From the NCBI GenBank assembly GCA_043553855.1, contig CP121336.1, positions 1,550,001 through 1,614,000 of the forward strand: a DNA stretch of 64,000 bases, given 5' to 3'. The position numbers and the translations under genes were made by a program. Source of the stretch: JAUIAS01 sp030425395 (lineage in GTDB: Bacteria > Pseudomonadota > Alphaproteobacteria > Rhodobacterales > Rhodobacteraceae). Under the pieces are notes generated by a model. That model saw only the letters and a list, made by a program, of their open reading frames with translations. It searched no databases and was not told where the DNA came from. Within the stretch, counting starts at the first letter, position 1. Every line of letters begins with the position of its first letter. Shown one piece after another: positions 43,701 through 52,008 of this stretch.

Positions 43701-46181
43701 GATCAAGTCCGATCCGGGGCGGACGGCCATCCTGGCCTGCCGTTCAACCGGACGCCCAGACCCTTCGCGCACGCGTACGGTGGCAACAGCTTCTGACGGC
43801 ATGAAGACGTCGGGCATTTCCGGTAGGTCAAGCAATAGGTCCGCTGCACCGGTGGCATCGGTCAGGCCAGCCGGCAGGACCGTTGCGCGCGGGTGTAGCG
43901 GCACGTCATGGCGACCGAACAGGTAACCGGGCCTTGCCTCAAGGCTGCGAACCGGACGCCGGCGCACTTCCCCGGACACTTCAAGACCCGCACCAGGCGC
44001 ACCGAACAGATATTGCACGGACACCGGCAGCACCGTCCCAGCCCCGGGGTGCACCGGTTCCGATGGCACGGACAGCGCGAAATCGATCCGTTCCGGAAGG
44101 AAATCCTCGACAAGAAAAGTCTGCGTAGTCAGTGTCTCACCTTTGGGGTCGACCTTGAATTCGATCCGCCACGTTCCGCGCTGCGCGGTCTCTGGCACGG
44201 GCACGGAAAACAGGTGGCCGCCATCGGTTCCCACAGCAGAGACCAGACGCGCGGCCTCAACCCCATCAGGGCGCAGCACAACTGCCGTCAGCGGCACACC
44301 ATCCACTGCCCGAGTCAGCGCATCGCGCATCAAGGCCACCGCATGCACAGTTTCCCCTACCCGATAGGCACCGCGATCAAGCGTGGCAAAGACATCAATC
44401 GCGCCGGATGCAGGGCGACCGCTGACCCCCCTGTCAGACAGATCAAACGCAGGGCCAGTCAGGGACAAAAACCCGATGTCGTGTTCTCCGCGCTCGGCCA
44501 GGATCAACGCAGGCCCTGACGCTCCCACGCCACGCGACAAGCCAGCCGGAAACGCGCCAAAACCTTGGGCATCGGTGGTGACCTCGCCCAGAATGGCATT
44601 GGCGTGCGAAACAAGCGTCAGCCGCACCCCGGGCAATGGCTGCGCACTGGACAGGCTGGCCGCCTGAACGCTAACCCCATCCGTTCCGTCCAGAACAGCC
44701 AGCCCGATATCGGAGAGCACAAACCACTGCACCGATGCAGGATCGTCAAATGGGTCTGCCTCTGGCAGGACCGCCTTGAGCGCATAAATTCCCGTTGGGG
44801 CATCGCGCAAAGCCTCTGCAAGAGGTATCCGTGTGGTGACATCGCGATTGAGCACGGATTGCAGCTCCAGCGTTCCCTGCCACACGCGCGTTGCGATCTC
44901 TTCTGAAAGGTGTTCCTGTTCATACCCCCAAAGCGGGCGCCCAACATAGCCCGCCCGAAGCGCCCCAAGAAGATTGCGATCACTGACGTGGAACAGCTCA
45001 AGCGAGACCGCGTCGGTATTCACCGTCTCGACCGGGATCGCGGCAGGCCCCCCTTTGGGCAGCACATGCGCCCGGCCTGAAAAACGGACCGCTGGCGTGC
45101 GGTCGCGCACATATTGATTGATCACCACGTCGCGCACCATTTCCTCGCCGGAGGCGGCAGGCAATCCGCTGCGGAATGTGATGCGGTATCGTTCGCCGTG
45201 AACGACGCCCTCTATGCACAATTCACGATCATTGACCGAGACCGCCAAAGTCGGATCCGGTAGCCGGGTGAAAACGGAATAATCGACGCCCGCCTTGACC
45301 AAGGGTTCTGAAAACTCGGAACAGATGCGCGGCGCGGCGCTGTCGCTTTCGACACGGGTGGCAGTAACGCGAAATCCGTATTTGCCTATGGCGTCATCCA
45401 GCATTTCATTCAGATCTTGGCGTGGGTGCTGATCCGTGGCCAGACGCAGCGCATCTATCATCATGCGCCCGTTACCCTGTTTTTCTACGGCCATCGCAAA
45501 CAGGCGCAACGCCTCGGCGCGCACAGGCCGAGTGCTGCCGCGCAGAAACGCATTCAAGGCGGCATAAGACGCCTCTTGGAAATGCTTTCGGCGCGCGCGT
45601 TTGTCCTGATCCGCCAGATCAAGCCGAAGCCGCGCGTATTCGCTCCACAGCACAGCGTCATCGTTTACCGAGATTGCCGCGCCAAACCATCCCAACGCCG
45701 AACGTGTACGCCCCTCGCTTGATGCCTTTTGCCCTGCCGCTATCAAATTAGCAGAAGATGCCGAACCCGCCGGATGGCGGAACCCGATATCGCGGGCCTG
45801 TGCTACGGCCCGGTCGATGGTGGCGTCTTGGACAAAATCGAGATCAGCGCGCAGCCCTTCGGCCCGCGTTCGGATCTGTTGAGGCGTCAGGACACGCCGG
45901 GCCGAGATAGCGCCATTGAACTTTTCTTCGCGTTCGATGCCCTTCTTGGGAAAACAGGCGTTGGACGACTGGTTGAAGGTCAATGCCGCGCAATCATCGT
46001 TTATCGTGCAGGCCCGGATACAGCTGTCCAAGTCCGTATCGAACACCGGGGCCAAGTCTCCGCCATAGAAATCAACACCCCGAGAGACAATAAACCTGCT
46101 GTCTGGCACGACGTCCTGCGAAAAGCCGGGAGACGCGATCGCGAAGAATGCGCAGAACGCTGTCAGGAAATATCTTTTCAT
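40764..46181 (-). CDS. bacterial alpha-2-macroglobulin with N-terminal PAN-like domain
   Basis: A 1805-residue periplasmic protease trap. The signal peptide (RYFLTAFCAFFAIASPGFSQ) ends in a signal-peptidase I site, not a lipobox, so it is soluble or otherwise held, unlike the lipoprotein YfhM. Next comes a cysteine-bearing PAN/Apple-like module (GVDFYGGDLAPVFDTDLDSCIRACTINDDCAALTF), a helical region, then macroglobulin domains. The thioester motif is present: Cys1366 and Gln1369 in YPYGCTEQVTS. It ends with the receptor-binding-like domain. The frame opens 297 bp earlier; the ATG at 46181 has GAGAGGA ahead of it. It is co-transcribed with pbpC, suggesting defence against host or competitor proteases during wall damage. 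Confidence 0.92.
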   Translation of the reverse strand: MKRYFLTAFCAFFAIASPGFSQDVVPDSRFIVSRGVDFYGGDLAPVFDTDLDSCIRACTINDDCAALTFNQSSNACFPKKGIEREEKFNGAISARRVLTPQQIRTRAEGLRADLDFVQDATIDRAVAQARDIGFRHPAGSASSANLIAAGQKASSEGRTRSALGWFGAAISVNDDAVLWSEYARLRLDLADQDKRARRKHFQEASYAALNAFLRGSTRPVRAEALRLFAMAVEKQGNGRMMIDALRLATDQHPRQDLNEMLDDAIGKYGFRVTATRVESDSAAPRICSEFSEPLVKAGVDYSVFTRLPDPTLAVSVNDRELCIEGVVHGERYRITFRSGLPAASGEEMVRDVVINQYVRDRTPAVRFSGRAHVLPKGGPAAIPVETVNTDAVSLELFHVSDRNLLGALRAGYVGRPLWGYEQEHLSEEIATRVWQGTLELQSVLNRDVTTRIPLAEALRDAPTGIYALKAVLPEADPFDDPASVQWFVLSDIGLAVLDGTDGVSVQAASLSSAQPLPGVRLTLVSHANAILGEVTTDAQGFGAFPAGLSRGVGASGPALILAERGEHDIGFLSLTGPAFDLSDRGVSGRPASGAIDVFATLDRGAYRVGETVHAVALMRDALTRAVDGVPLTAVVLRPDGVEAARLVSAVGTDGGHLFSVPVPETAQRGTWRIEFKVDPKGETLTTQTFLVEDFLPERIDFALSVPSEPVHPGAGTVLPVSVQYLFGAPGAGLEVSGEVRRRPVRSLEARPGYLFGRHDVPLHPRATVLPAGLTDATGAADLLLDLPEMPDVFMPSEAVATVRVREGSGRPVERQARMAVRPGSDLIGIRPLFDGALPEGGEAEFDILGLNPDLDPVGMDVTWSLNRLHTRYQWYEVYGDWKWEPVTRRERIATGELTTAGTPVRIATPVEWGEYELVAERTDGRYTEASVLFSAGWYAPAGSDTPDTLEVALDKPRYAPGDTASLRIVAQQAGTAFVSVLSDRVISRKTVELPRGESVVPIDVTTDWGTGAYVSVSLLHPVTDAKARGSVRQLGLAHAAVDPGDRALSVTINAPDQIRPRGTLTADLSVDGLAEGQTAHVTLAAVDVGILNLTGFTPPDPQGHYFGQRRLGVELRDLYDRLIDAKAGNMGRVRSGGDANAGSAFDAPPPTEDLMAVFRGPVAVGPDGKVQLEIPVGAFNGTVRLMAVVWSDTGVGQASRDVIARDPVVMTSSLPRFLAPGDRSRLLLELTHADGPAGAVSLAFASDGIALGRDTLEVVLRENGRAALAVDIEALSLGDHMVTVYATLPDQSVIRNDLRIGVRSNDAEVSITRRFRLGAGETLRLGDAIFDGFRKDSGHALVSAGPLARLDTPGLLSQLDRYPYGCTEQVTSVAMPLLYLSRIAESAGLGARAETDQRIATAITQVLSRQAANGSFGLWRPQSGDFWLDAYVTDFLSRARAEGHHVPDRAFDMAIDNLSNRVNYASDFDRGGEALAYALYVLAREGAASMSDLRYYGDEKADAFATPLAKAQIGAALASYGDQLRADRLFGHAAESLGATTERRGWRSDYGTMMRDRAGVLTLVAEANSTAVDTDILVRDLVAVGRTRRSTQEAVWTLLASHALMKSPQTQLEVDGALQAGPFVRVLSGNDDPLAIRAVSENGTDVTLTTFGVPEVAQDAGGTAYAIDRAYFDMDGAPVEIDQVRQGARMVVVLEVRAVRDNGARLMIDDPLPAGFEIDNPNILRSGDLSGLNWLELSYVENAEFRADRFLAAVNLRGDRVARVAYQVRAISPGTFHHPAAVVEDMYRPEDRGWTGTGQVRIVAE

Positions 46182-46328
46182 TTCAATGGTCCTCTCACCT
46201 TGATCCCGTGGAAACAAACAAACGGGCACTGTTTGATCGAATCCCCTGTCCGGGCCAGCGGGTCCAGTTAAGCACAAATTTACCACCTGTGCGCAGTCTG
46301 TGTCGGATTGGCAATTTTCGGATCCCAC

Positions 46329-48593
46329 ATGAGTCTGGCGGAAAAACTGGCGACAGAGCGGCGCGCACGTCTTGCAGCTGAGCGTTTGCTTGAGATCAAG
46401 CAGGCGGAGCTCCATGCAGCCAACAGGAAACTGGGTCGCCACGCGCTGGCCCTGACACGCCAGATCGGCGTCACGCAAGCCGAAGTTGCCAACGTTCGTG
46501 ACGAAAATGCCCGAGTCAAATCCGATCTGACAGTCGCAAACGCCAAGATCGAAATTGCCGAGCGGCGGCTATGGCTGTCGATTCAGGCAATTCACGACGG
46601 GTTTGCCTTTTTCGATGTGGATGGCTGCATGATCGGAGCAAACCGCGCTTACCTTGAGGTTTTCGAAGATCTCGAAGAGGTCGGGCCCGGAATTTCATAT
46701 GCGCGCATTCTGCAACTTCTGACCGAAGAAGGAATCGTCAACACAGAAGGCCTGTCGCCTGCGGACTGGCGCAAGGAAATGGCCACCCGCTGGACCATGC
46801 CCAACCCCCAGCCCAAAGTGATCCGCTTGTGGAACGATCAGTATATCAAACTGATCGACCAACGCGGTCACGGTGGGGATGTTGTCACGCTTGCCCTCAA
46901 TATCACTTCTTCGGTCCGCTATGAGGCACAACTGCGCGCCGAACGCGAAAAGGCCGAAGCCGCGAACCGCGCCAAATCGGCGTTTCTGGCGAATATGAGC
47001 CATGAAATCCGCACTCCCATGAACGGAGTGGTCGGCATGGCCGAGCTTTTGGCCGATACGGATCTGACAGAGGAACAGCGCCTGTACGCCACCACGATCC
47101 GAAGTTCTGGCGAGGCTCTTCTCGTCATCATCAATGACGTTCTGGATTACTCCAAGATAGAGGCCGACAAGCTGGTCCTGCATCCTGAAGAATTTGATCT
47201 GGAACGCTGCGTGCATGAGGTCGTGATGCTGCTACAACCTGCGGCGCGTGACAAAGGGATCGTGCTCGCGGTGGACTACGACCTGTTTTTGCCCACCCGC
47301 TTTACCGGAGATCCGGGGCGATTGCGGCAGGTGCTGACCAACCTGATGGGCAATGCCGTGAAATTCACCACGTCAGGGCATGTTTTGATACGCGTGACCG
47401 GCGTTTCGCAACCCGAACACGCCAAGACCGCGATCCATGTCGCAATAGAAGACACCGGAATCGGCATTCCTGACGACAAGCTTGACCTGATCTTCGGTGA
47501 ATTCAACCAGGTGGAAGACGATCGCAATCGCAGCTTTGAGGGCACGGGTCTTGGCCTTGCCATTACGCGGCGACTGATTGAATTGATGGGCGGCCAAATC
47601 TGGGTGGAAAGCGAACAGGGCAAGGGATCGTGTTTCGGCTTCCGCATCGAAATGCCCAACCATGGAATTACGGCATCCCCGCCACAACGCCCCGAGGGCA
47701 TGAGCCGGGTTCTTCTGGTCGACAATCATGAGGTCAGTCGAACCGTTTTGTCCCGGCAATTCGAAATGCTGGGGTTTCAACCCGTGCCCGTCGCCACTGG
47801 TGCAGAGGCGCTGGACCTGCCGGGTGGCCCGCCCGATCTTGTCCTTATCGACGAAGACCTCCCCGACATGGAGGGCGAAGATCTGGCTCAGGGCCTTCGC
47901 ACAAGCGGTGTGTCGGTGCCCCGCATCCTTATGAGCAAGGGTCAACAACGATCCGCGTCAGCCCATCAAGAAAAGCTCTTTTCCGGCATTCTGACCAAAC
48001 CGATTACGCGAGCCACCTTGTTTGCACAGATCGACGCTTTGGGACAAACCGCAGGGGTAGCGCATAAAGATCCCATCGTGTTGGCCGATCCTGCACCACA
48101 GCCAGACCCTCCATGCGACACCAAAGAACGTCAGATGCGCGTTCTTGCGGCTGAGGACAATCGGACCAATCAACTGGTGTTTCGCAAGATGCTCAAGACC
48201 GCCGACATTGACCTGCGCATCGTTGCAAACGGACAAGAGGCTGTCGAAGCCTATGAAAGCTTTGCGCCGGACCTGATCTTTATGGACATCTCCATGCCCC
48301 GCATGGACGGAAAGGAAGCAACCGGGCATATCCGCAAGATGGAAAAACGGATCGGCGTGCACGTTCCGATCATCGCTATGACCGCACACGCCATGAGCGG
48401 CGACCGCGAGGCGATCCTGAAAGCAGGTCTGGACGGGTATCTGACCAAACCGTTGAAGAAAAACGATATCCACACAACTCTGCAAGACTGGTGCCCGCAA
48501 GGCGTCCGAACGCCGCTTGCAGCCTCGGCCCAACCGCCGGAAGATGGCGGCCACAACACAGCAAATGGCTCCCCCTTTGCAAGCGCACGTTAG
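46329..48593 (+). CDS. soluble hybrid sensor histidine kinase with two receiver domains
   Basis: A 754-residue cytoplasmic hybrid kinase. An N-terminal coiled coil (about 5-80) leads to a PAS-like domain (LSIQAIHDGFAFFDVDGCMIGANRAYLEVF). HisKA follows with His225 (FLANMSHEIRTPMNGV), and HATPase_c has LMGNAVKFT, DTGIGIPDDKLDLIF and GTGLGLAITRRL. Two receiver domains follow: Rec1 with Asp508 (LVLIDEDLP), whose acidic pair is reduced to VDN, and Rec2 with Asp653 (LIFMDISMP), whose EDN pair and Lys (LTKP) look normal. No membrane helix is present. The partner output regulator is not in this window. It is divergent from the alpha-2-macroglobulin gene. Confidence 0.92.
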   Translation: MSLAEKLATERRARLAAERLLEIKQAELHAANRKLGRHALALTRQIGVTQAEVANVRDENARVKSDLTVANAKIEIAERRLWLSIQAIHDGFAFFDVDGCMIGANRAYLEVFEDLEEVGPGISYARILQLLTEEGIVNTEGLSPADWRKEMATRWTMPNPQPKVIRLWNDQYIKLIDQRGHGGDVVTLALNITSSVRYEAQLRAEREKAEAANRAKSAFLANMSHEIRTPMNGVVGMAELLADTDLTEEQRLYATTIRSSGEALLVIINDVLDYSKIEADKLVLHPEEFDLERCVHEVVMLLQPAARDKGIVLAVDYDLFLPTRFTGDPGRLRQVLTNLMGNAVKFTTSGHVLIRVTGVSQPEHAKTAIHVAIEDTGIGIPDDKLDLIFGEFNQVEDDRNRSFEGTGLGLAITRRLIELMGGQIWVESEQGKGSCFGFRIEMPNHGITASPPQRPEGMSRVLLVDNHEVSRTVLSRQFEMLGFQPVPVATGAEALDLPGGPPDLVLIDEDLPDMEGEDLAQGLRTSGVSVPRILMSKGQQRSASAHQEKLFSGILTKPITRATLFAQIDALGQTAGVAHKDPIVLADPAPQPDPPCDTKERQMRVLAAEDNRTNQLVFRKMLKTADIDLRIVANGQEAVEAYESFAPDLIFMDISMPRMDGKEATGHIRKMEKRIGVHVPIIAMTAHAMSGDREAILKAGLDGYLTKPLKKNDIHTTLQDWCPQGVRTPLAASAQPPEDGGHNTANGSPFASAR

Positions 48594-48629
48594 AGCAGGT
48601 GTGGTATCACCGAAAAAGCCGAGCCCGGA

Positions 48630-49421
48630 TTATGAAGCGACTTTGCCCGCTGCCGCATCTTGCGGGCGCACAAAAACCGGCTTGTCTGGTTCGGACAGGT
48701 CATCGCGATACACATAGCCGCCGATGTCGAAATCGGTCAGCGTTTCCGCGTCGACAAGCCGGTTGGAGATGATGAAGCGCGCCATCGCTCCGCGTGCGCG
48801 CTTGGCATAGAAACTGACAATCTTGGGGCCTTGGGGTTTCTCTTCCATGAACACCGGTGTCACGATCCGAAGACCCAGAGCCGTGGTGTCTACCGCCCCG
48901 AAATACTCCTGCGAAGCGCAATTGACCAAGGTATCCGTGCCAATTTCACGAGCTTGCGCCTTCAATGCTTTGGCAATCCGGTCGCCCCAATAGTCATACA
49001 GCGTCTTGCCCTGATCCGTCTGCAGGCGGCTGCCCATCTCAAGGCGGTAGGGCTGTATGCCATCAAGCGGGCGCAAGGCTCCATAGAGCCCCGACAAAAT
49101 ACGCAGGTGCCGCTGCGCCCAGTCCATTTCTTCGGCATCCAGCGTTGACGCTTCCAGCCCCTGATAGGTGTCACCGGCAAAGGCCAGCGCCGCCGGACGC
49201 AGGGCCGTTTCTTGGGGATCGTCTTGAAAATCGCGGAACCTGTCGCGGTTAAGGCGCGCAAGATCCGGGCTGATCTTCATCATTTTTTGCAGGTCCTCGA
49301 CCGACAAATGCCGCGCGACCTCGGCAAGCTCAACCGCTTGAGGCGCAAAACTCGGCGCGCTGAGCGTTGTTTCGCGCGCACTCCAATCCAGTTTCTTGGC
49401 AGGTGAAATGACGACTAGCAT
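48630..49421 (-). CDS. yaaA: peroxide stress protein YaaA (UPF0246)
   Basis: A 263-residue protein of the YaaA/DUF328 family, which in E. coli limits free iron during peroxide stress and binds DNA. It opens MLVVISPAKKLDWS, the family signature, and has LSGLYGALRPLDGIQPYRLEMGSRL and FYAKRARGAMARFII. A longer frame runs 84 bp upstream, but the ATG at 49421 has GAGGA in front. It sits between the histidine kinase and recQ; the direction suggests recQ and yaaA might share a transcript (31 bp gap). Confidence 0.93.
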   Translation of the reverse strand: MLVVISPAKKLDWSARETTLSAPSFAPQAVELAEVARHLSVEDLQKMMKISPDLARLNRDRFRDFQDDPQETALRPAALAFAGDTYQGLEASTLDAEEMDWAQRHLRILSGLYGALRPLDGIQPYRLEMGSRLQTDQGKTLYDYWGDRIAKALKAQAREIGTDTLVNCASQEYFGAVDTTALGLRIVTPVFMEEKPQGPKIVSFYAKRARGAMARFIISNRLVDAETLTDFDIGGYVYRDDLSEPDKPVFVRPQDAAAGKVAS

Positions 49422-49452
49422 TTGACGTTCCTCAAATCGTTTCGCGACAGAC

Positions 49453-51492
49453 CTAGCTCGCCTGCAAGAGGATTTCCAGAAAGGCCGGACCAAAGCGTTC
49501 TGCACGCCGCTCCCCGATCAGGGAAACAAGCGCCCCTTCATCAGCACGGCGCATCTGCGCAACCTTTGCCAACTGGGCCGCCGAACAGCTTAGCGGTTTG
49601 TCGATCCCCTCGGGGCCGCGCAATAATTCCGTCTGCGCTGCCATCAACCGATCATAGACCGATCCACGGTCCTGCCCGGCCAACGCACGTCGCTTGGGGT
49701 GCAATGCAACCGCTTCACCGGTGATCACCTCAAGAAATTCACGTCCGTATCTTTCCAGCTTCTTGTTTCCGACGCCGTTAACGCGCGCCATCGCATCAAG
49801 GCTGTCAGGCCGCGTTTCGGCCATTTCAATCAACGTTTTATCATTGAAAATAACATAGGCGGGCACCTTTGCCGCCTCGGCCAGCGCACGCCGCTTGGCC
49901 TTGAGCGCGGACAAAAGCGGTGCGTCTTCTTCGTTGACGAGTTGGCGCACGGCAGGGCGACGATCAGCCTTGCGCACCGTATCTTGGCGCAGCGAAATAC
50001 TATCTTCACCGCGCAGGATCGGGCGGGCAGCCTCGGTCATGCGAAGAGCACCATGGCGGGCCGGATCGGGTCGCACCAGATCACGGCCCAACATCTGCCG
50101 AAAGATCGCCTGCCATTGACGACGATCATATTCAGTTCCCACACCAAAGGTAGGCAGATCATCATGCCGCCGCGCACGCACCTTGCCAGTAAGTGTTCCG
50201 GTCAGAATGTCGATCAGGTGCCCCGCGCCAAAGCTTTCATCGGTGCGCAAAATTGCGGAAAGCGCCTTGCGCACGGCAGTCGTGCCATCAAAAATCGGGG
50301 CGGGAGTGTCACAGAGGTCACAATTCCCGCAAGGCTGAGAATCTTCTCCGAAATATCCCAAGAGTGTCTGCCTACGACAGCCAAGCGACTCAGCCAGCCC
50401 CAGCAACGCATTCAGGCGCGCGTGGTCGGCCATGCGCCGTTCCGGTGGTGCAAGACCTTCGTCGATCTGAGATCGTCTCAGCCGGATATCGTCAGGACCG
50501 AACAAGGTCAGTGTTTCCGCCGGCGCGCCATCGCGACCCGCGCGTCCGATTTCCTGATAATACGCCTCGATGGATTTGGGCAGGTCCGCATGGGCAACCC
50601 AGCGGATATCCGGTTTGTCGATCCCCATACCAAAGGCGACGGTCGCCACGACGATCAGGCCGTCTTCACGCTGAAACCGGGACTCGACCTCGCGGCGGTC
50701 ATCTGCGTCCATACCGCCGTGGTAATGGCAGGCGGCATGACCGTCCTCGCTCAAGGCGCGCGCCAGAGCTTCTGTCTTGGCGCGCGTGCCGCAATAAACG
50801 ATGCCCGACAAACCGCGCCGTGCCCCGGCAAAATCCATGATTTGGCGACGTGGGCCATCCTTGACCACAAAGGCAAGGTGCAGGTTCGGGCGGTCAAAGC
50901 CGCGCAGAAAGGTCAATGGCTCGACGTCGCCAAACAGCTTGGCCTTGATCTCTTGCTGTGTCTCGGAGTCGGCGGTCGCGGTAAACGCGGCGACAGGCAC
51001 ATCCAGCGCCCGGCGCAATTCTCCAATACGCAGGTAATCGGGACGGAAATCATGGCCCCATTGGCTGACGCAGTGCGCTTCGTCCACCGCCAAAAGGCTG
51101 ATATCCGCGCGGCGCAGCATAGCTAGAGCCGCAGAAGATGCGAGCCTCTCTGGCGCTATATACAAAAGCTTGAGCCGCCCTTGCGCCATGGCATCCCAGA
51201 CGGCATCGGATTCTTCTGGTGTATTCGCGCTGGTCAGCGCACCAGCGCAAACGCCAGCCTCTTGCAGGGCGCGAACCTGATCGCGCATCAAGGCAATCAA
51301 AGGAGAAATGACAACCGTAATACCGCTTCGGATAAGCGCAGGAAGCTGAAAGCAAAGAGATTTGCCACCGCCCGTTGGCATGATGGCCAGAACATCACGG
51401 CCATTTGTAACCGCGTCGACGATTTCTTCCTGCCCGGGGCGGAAGGCGTCGAATCCGAATACGTCGCGCAAAAGCGCGGTGGCCTGTGTCAT
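49453..51492 (-). CDS. recQ: ATP-dependent DNA helicase RecQ
   Basis: A 679-residue 3'-5' helicase for recombination and replication-fork repair. It has Walker A MPTGGGKSLCFQLPAL (Lys44), DEAH box AVDEAHCVSQWGHDFRPDY, motif IV-VI segments GIVYCGTRAKTEALA and QEIGRAGRDGAPAETLTLF, and the RQC zinc site (GCRRQTLLGYFGEDSQPCGNCDLC). The C-terminal HRDC domain is LLSALKAKRRALAEAAKVPAYVIFNDKTLIEMA. The protein is somewhat longer than the common 610 residues because of an extra helical tail (from about 620). It is transcribed toward yaaA; the ATG at 51492 follows AGGGTTCC. Confidence 0.95.
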   Translation of the reverse strand: MTQATALLRDVFGFDAFRPGQEEIVDAVTNGRDVLAIMPTGGGKSLCFQLPALIRSGITVVISPLIALMRDQVRALQEAGVCAGALTSANTPEESDAVWDAMAQGRLKLLYIAPERLASSAALAMLRRADISLLAVDEAHCVSQWGHDFRPDYLRIGELRRALDVPVAAFTATADSETQQEIKAKLFGDVEPLTFLRGFDRPNLHLAFVVKDGPRRQIMDFAGARRGLSGIVYCGTRAKTEALARALSEDGHAACHYHGGMDADDRREVESRFQREDGLIVVATVAFGMGIDKPDIRWVAHADLPKSIEAYYQEIGRAGRDGAPAETLTLFGPDDIRLRRSQIDEGLAPPERRMADHARLNALLGLAESLGCRRQTLLGYFGEDSQPCGNCDLCDTPAPIFDGTTAVRKALSAILRTDESFGAGHLIDILTGTLTGKVRARRHDDLPTFGVGTEYDRRQWQAIFRQMLGRDLVRPDPARHGALRMTEAARPILRGEDSISLRQDTVRKADRRPAVRQLVNEEDAPLLSALKAKRRALAEAAKVPAYVIFNDKTLIEMAETRPDSLDAMARVNGVGNKKLERYGREFLEVITGEAVALHPKRRALAGQDRGSVYDRLMAAQTELLRGPEGIDKPLSCSAAQLAKVAQMRRADEGALVSLIGERRAERFGPAFLEILLQAS

Positions 51493-51572
51493 GGAACCCT
51501 GCTGACGATTTCTGCTCTTGGCCGCAATTTTTCACAGCGGCCCTTCGGGAACAAGGCCGATACAAGCCTGCG

Positions 51573-51860
51573 TCAGTAGAACGCCGAAATATTGTTCGTG
51601 ATAATGATACGCAGCGCGTAAATCCCGATCAACGCAACCAAGGGGGCAAGATCCAGCCCCTGCACGTTTGGCAGGAAGCGCCGCAACGGACCATAGAGAG
51701 GCTCAAGAACCCGGTTGAGCACTTGCCATATCTGGGCGACCAACGGCTGATAAAGGTTGATTACCTGGAAATTTATCAGCCAGCTCATGATCACATGGGC
51801 AATGATGAAGAACCACACGACATCAAGAACAAGCATAATGATTTGAAGCAGCGATAGCAT
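51573..51860 (-). CDS. YggT family membrane protein
   Basis: A 95-residue membrane protein with two hydrophobic hairpins. MLSLLQIIMLVLDVVWFFIIAHVIMSWL and LVALIGIYALRIIITNNI flank the conserved LYQPLVAQIWQVLNRVLEPLYGPLRRFLPNVQGLDLAPLV, the YggT signature with Pro-rich loop. It is related to chloroplast CCB3 and may act in protein or cofactor assembly at the membrane, but its function is not known. The ATG at 51860 has AGGAAAGG ahead. It lies upstream of recQ with an 80 bp gap. Confidence 0.92.
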   Translation of the reverse strand: MLSLLQIIMLVLDVVWFFIIAHVIMSWLINFQVINLYQPLVAQIWQVLNRVLEPLYGPLRRFLPNVQGLDLAPLVALIGIYALRIIITNNISAFY

Positions 51861-52008
51861 GATGAACCTTTCCTGCGAGCATCCCTGAGGTAAGCCGCAC
51901 GACCCCAAAGGGCAAGCCCGCACAGCACAGAGAAATTTTCATCGAAAGGAAAGTCTTGCTGTTCCGGTCCAAGCCTTGTTTCATCGCCATGAAAGCGGAG
52001 GATCCCCA

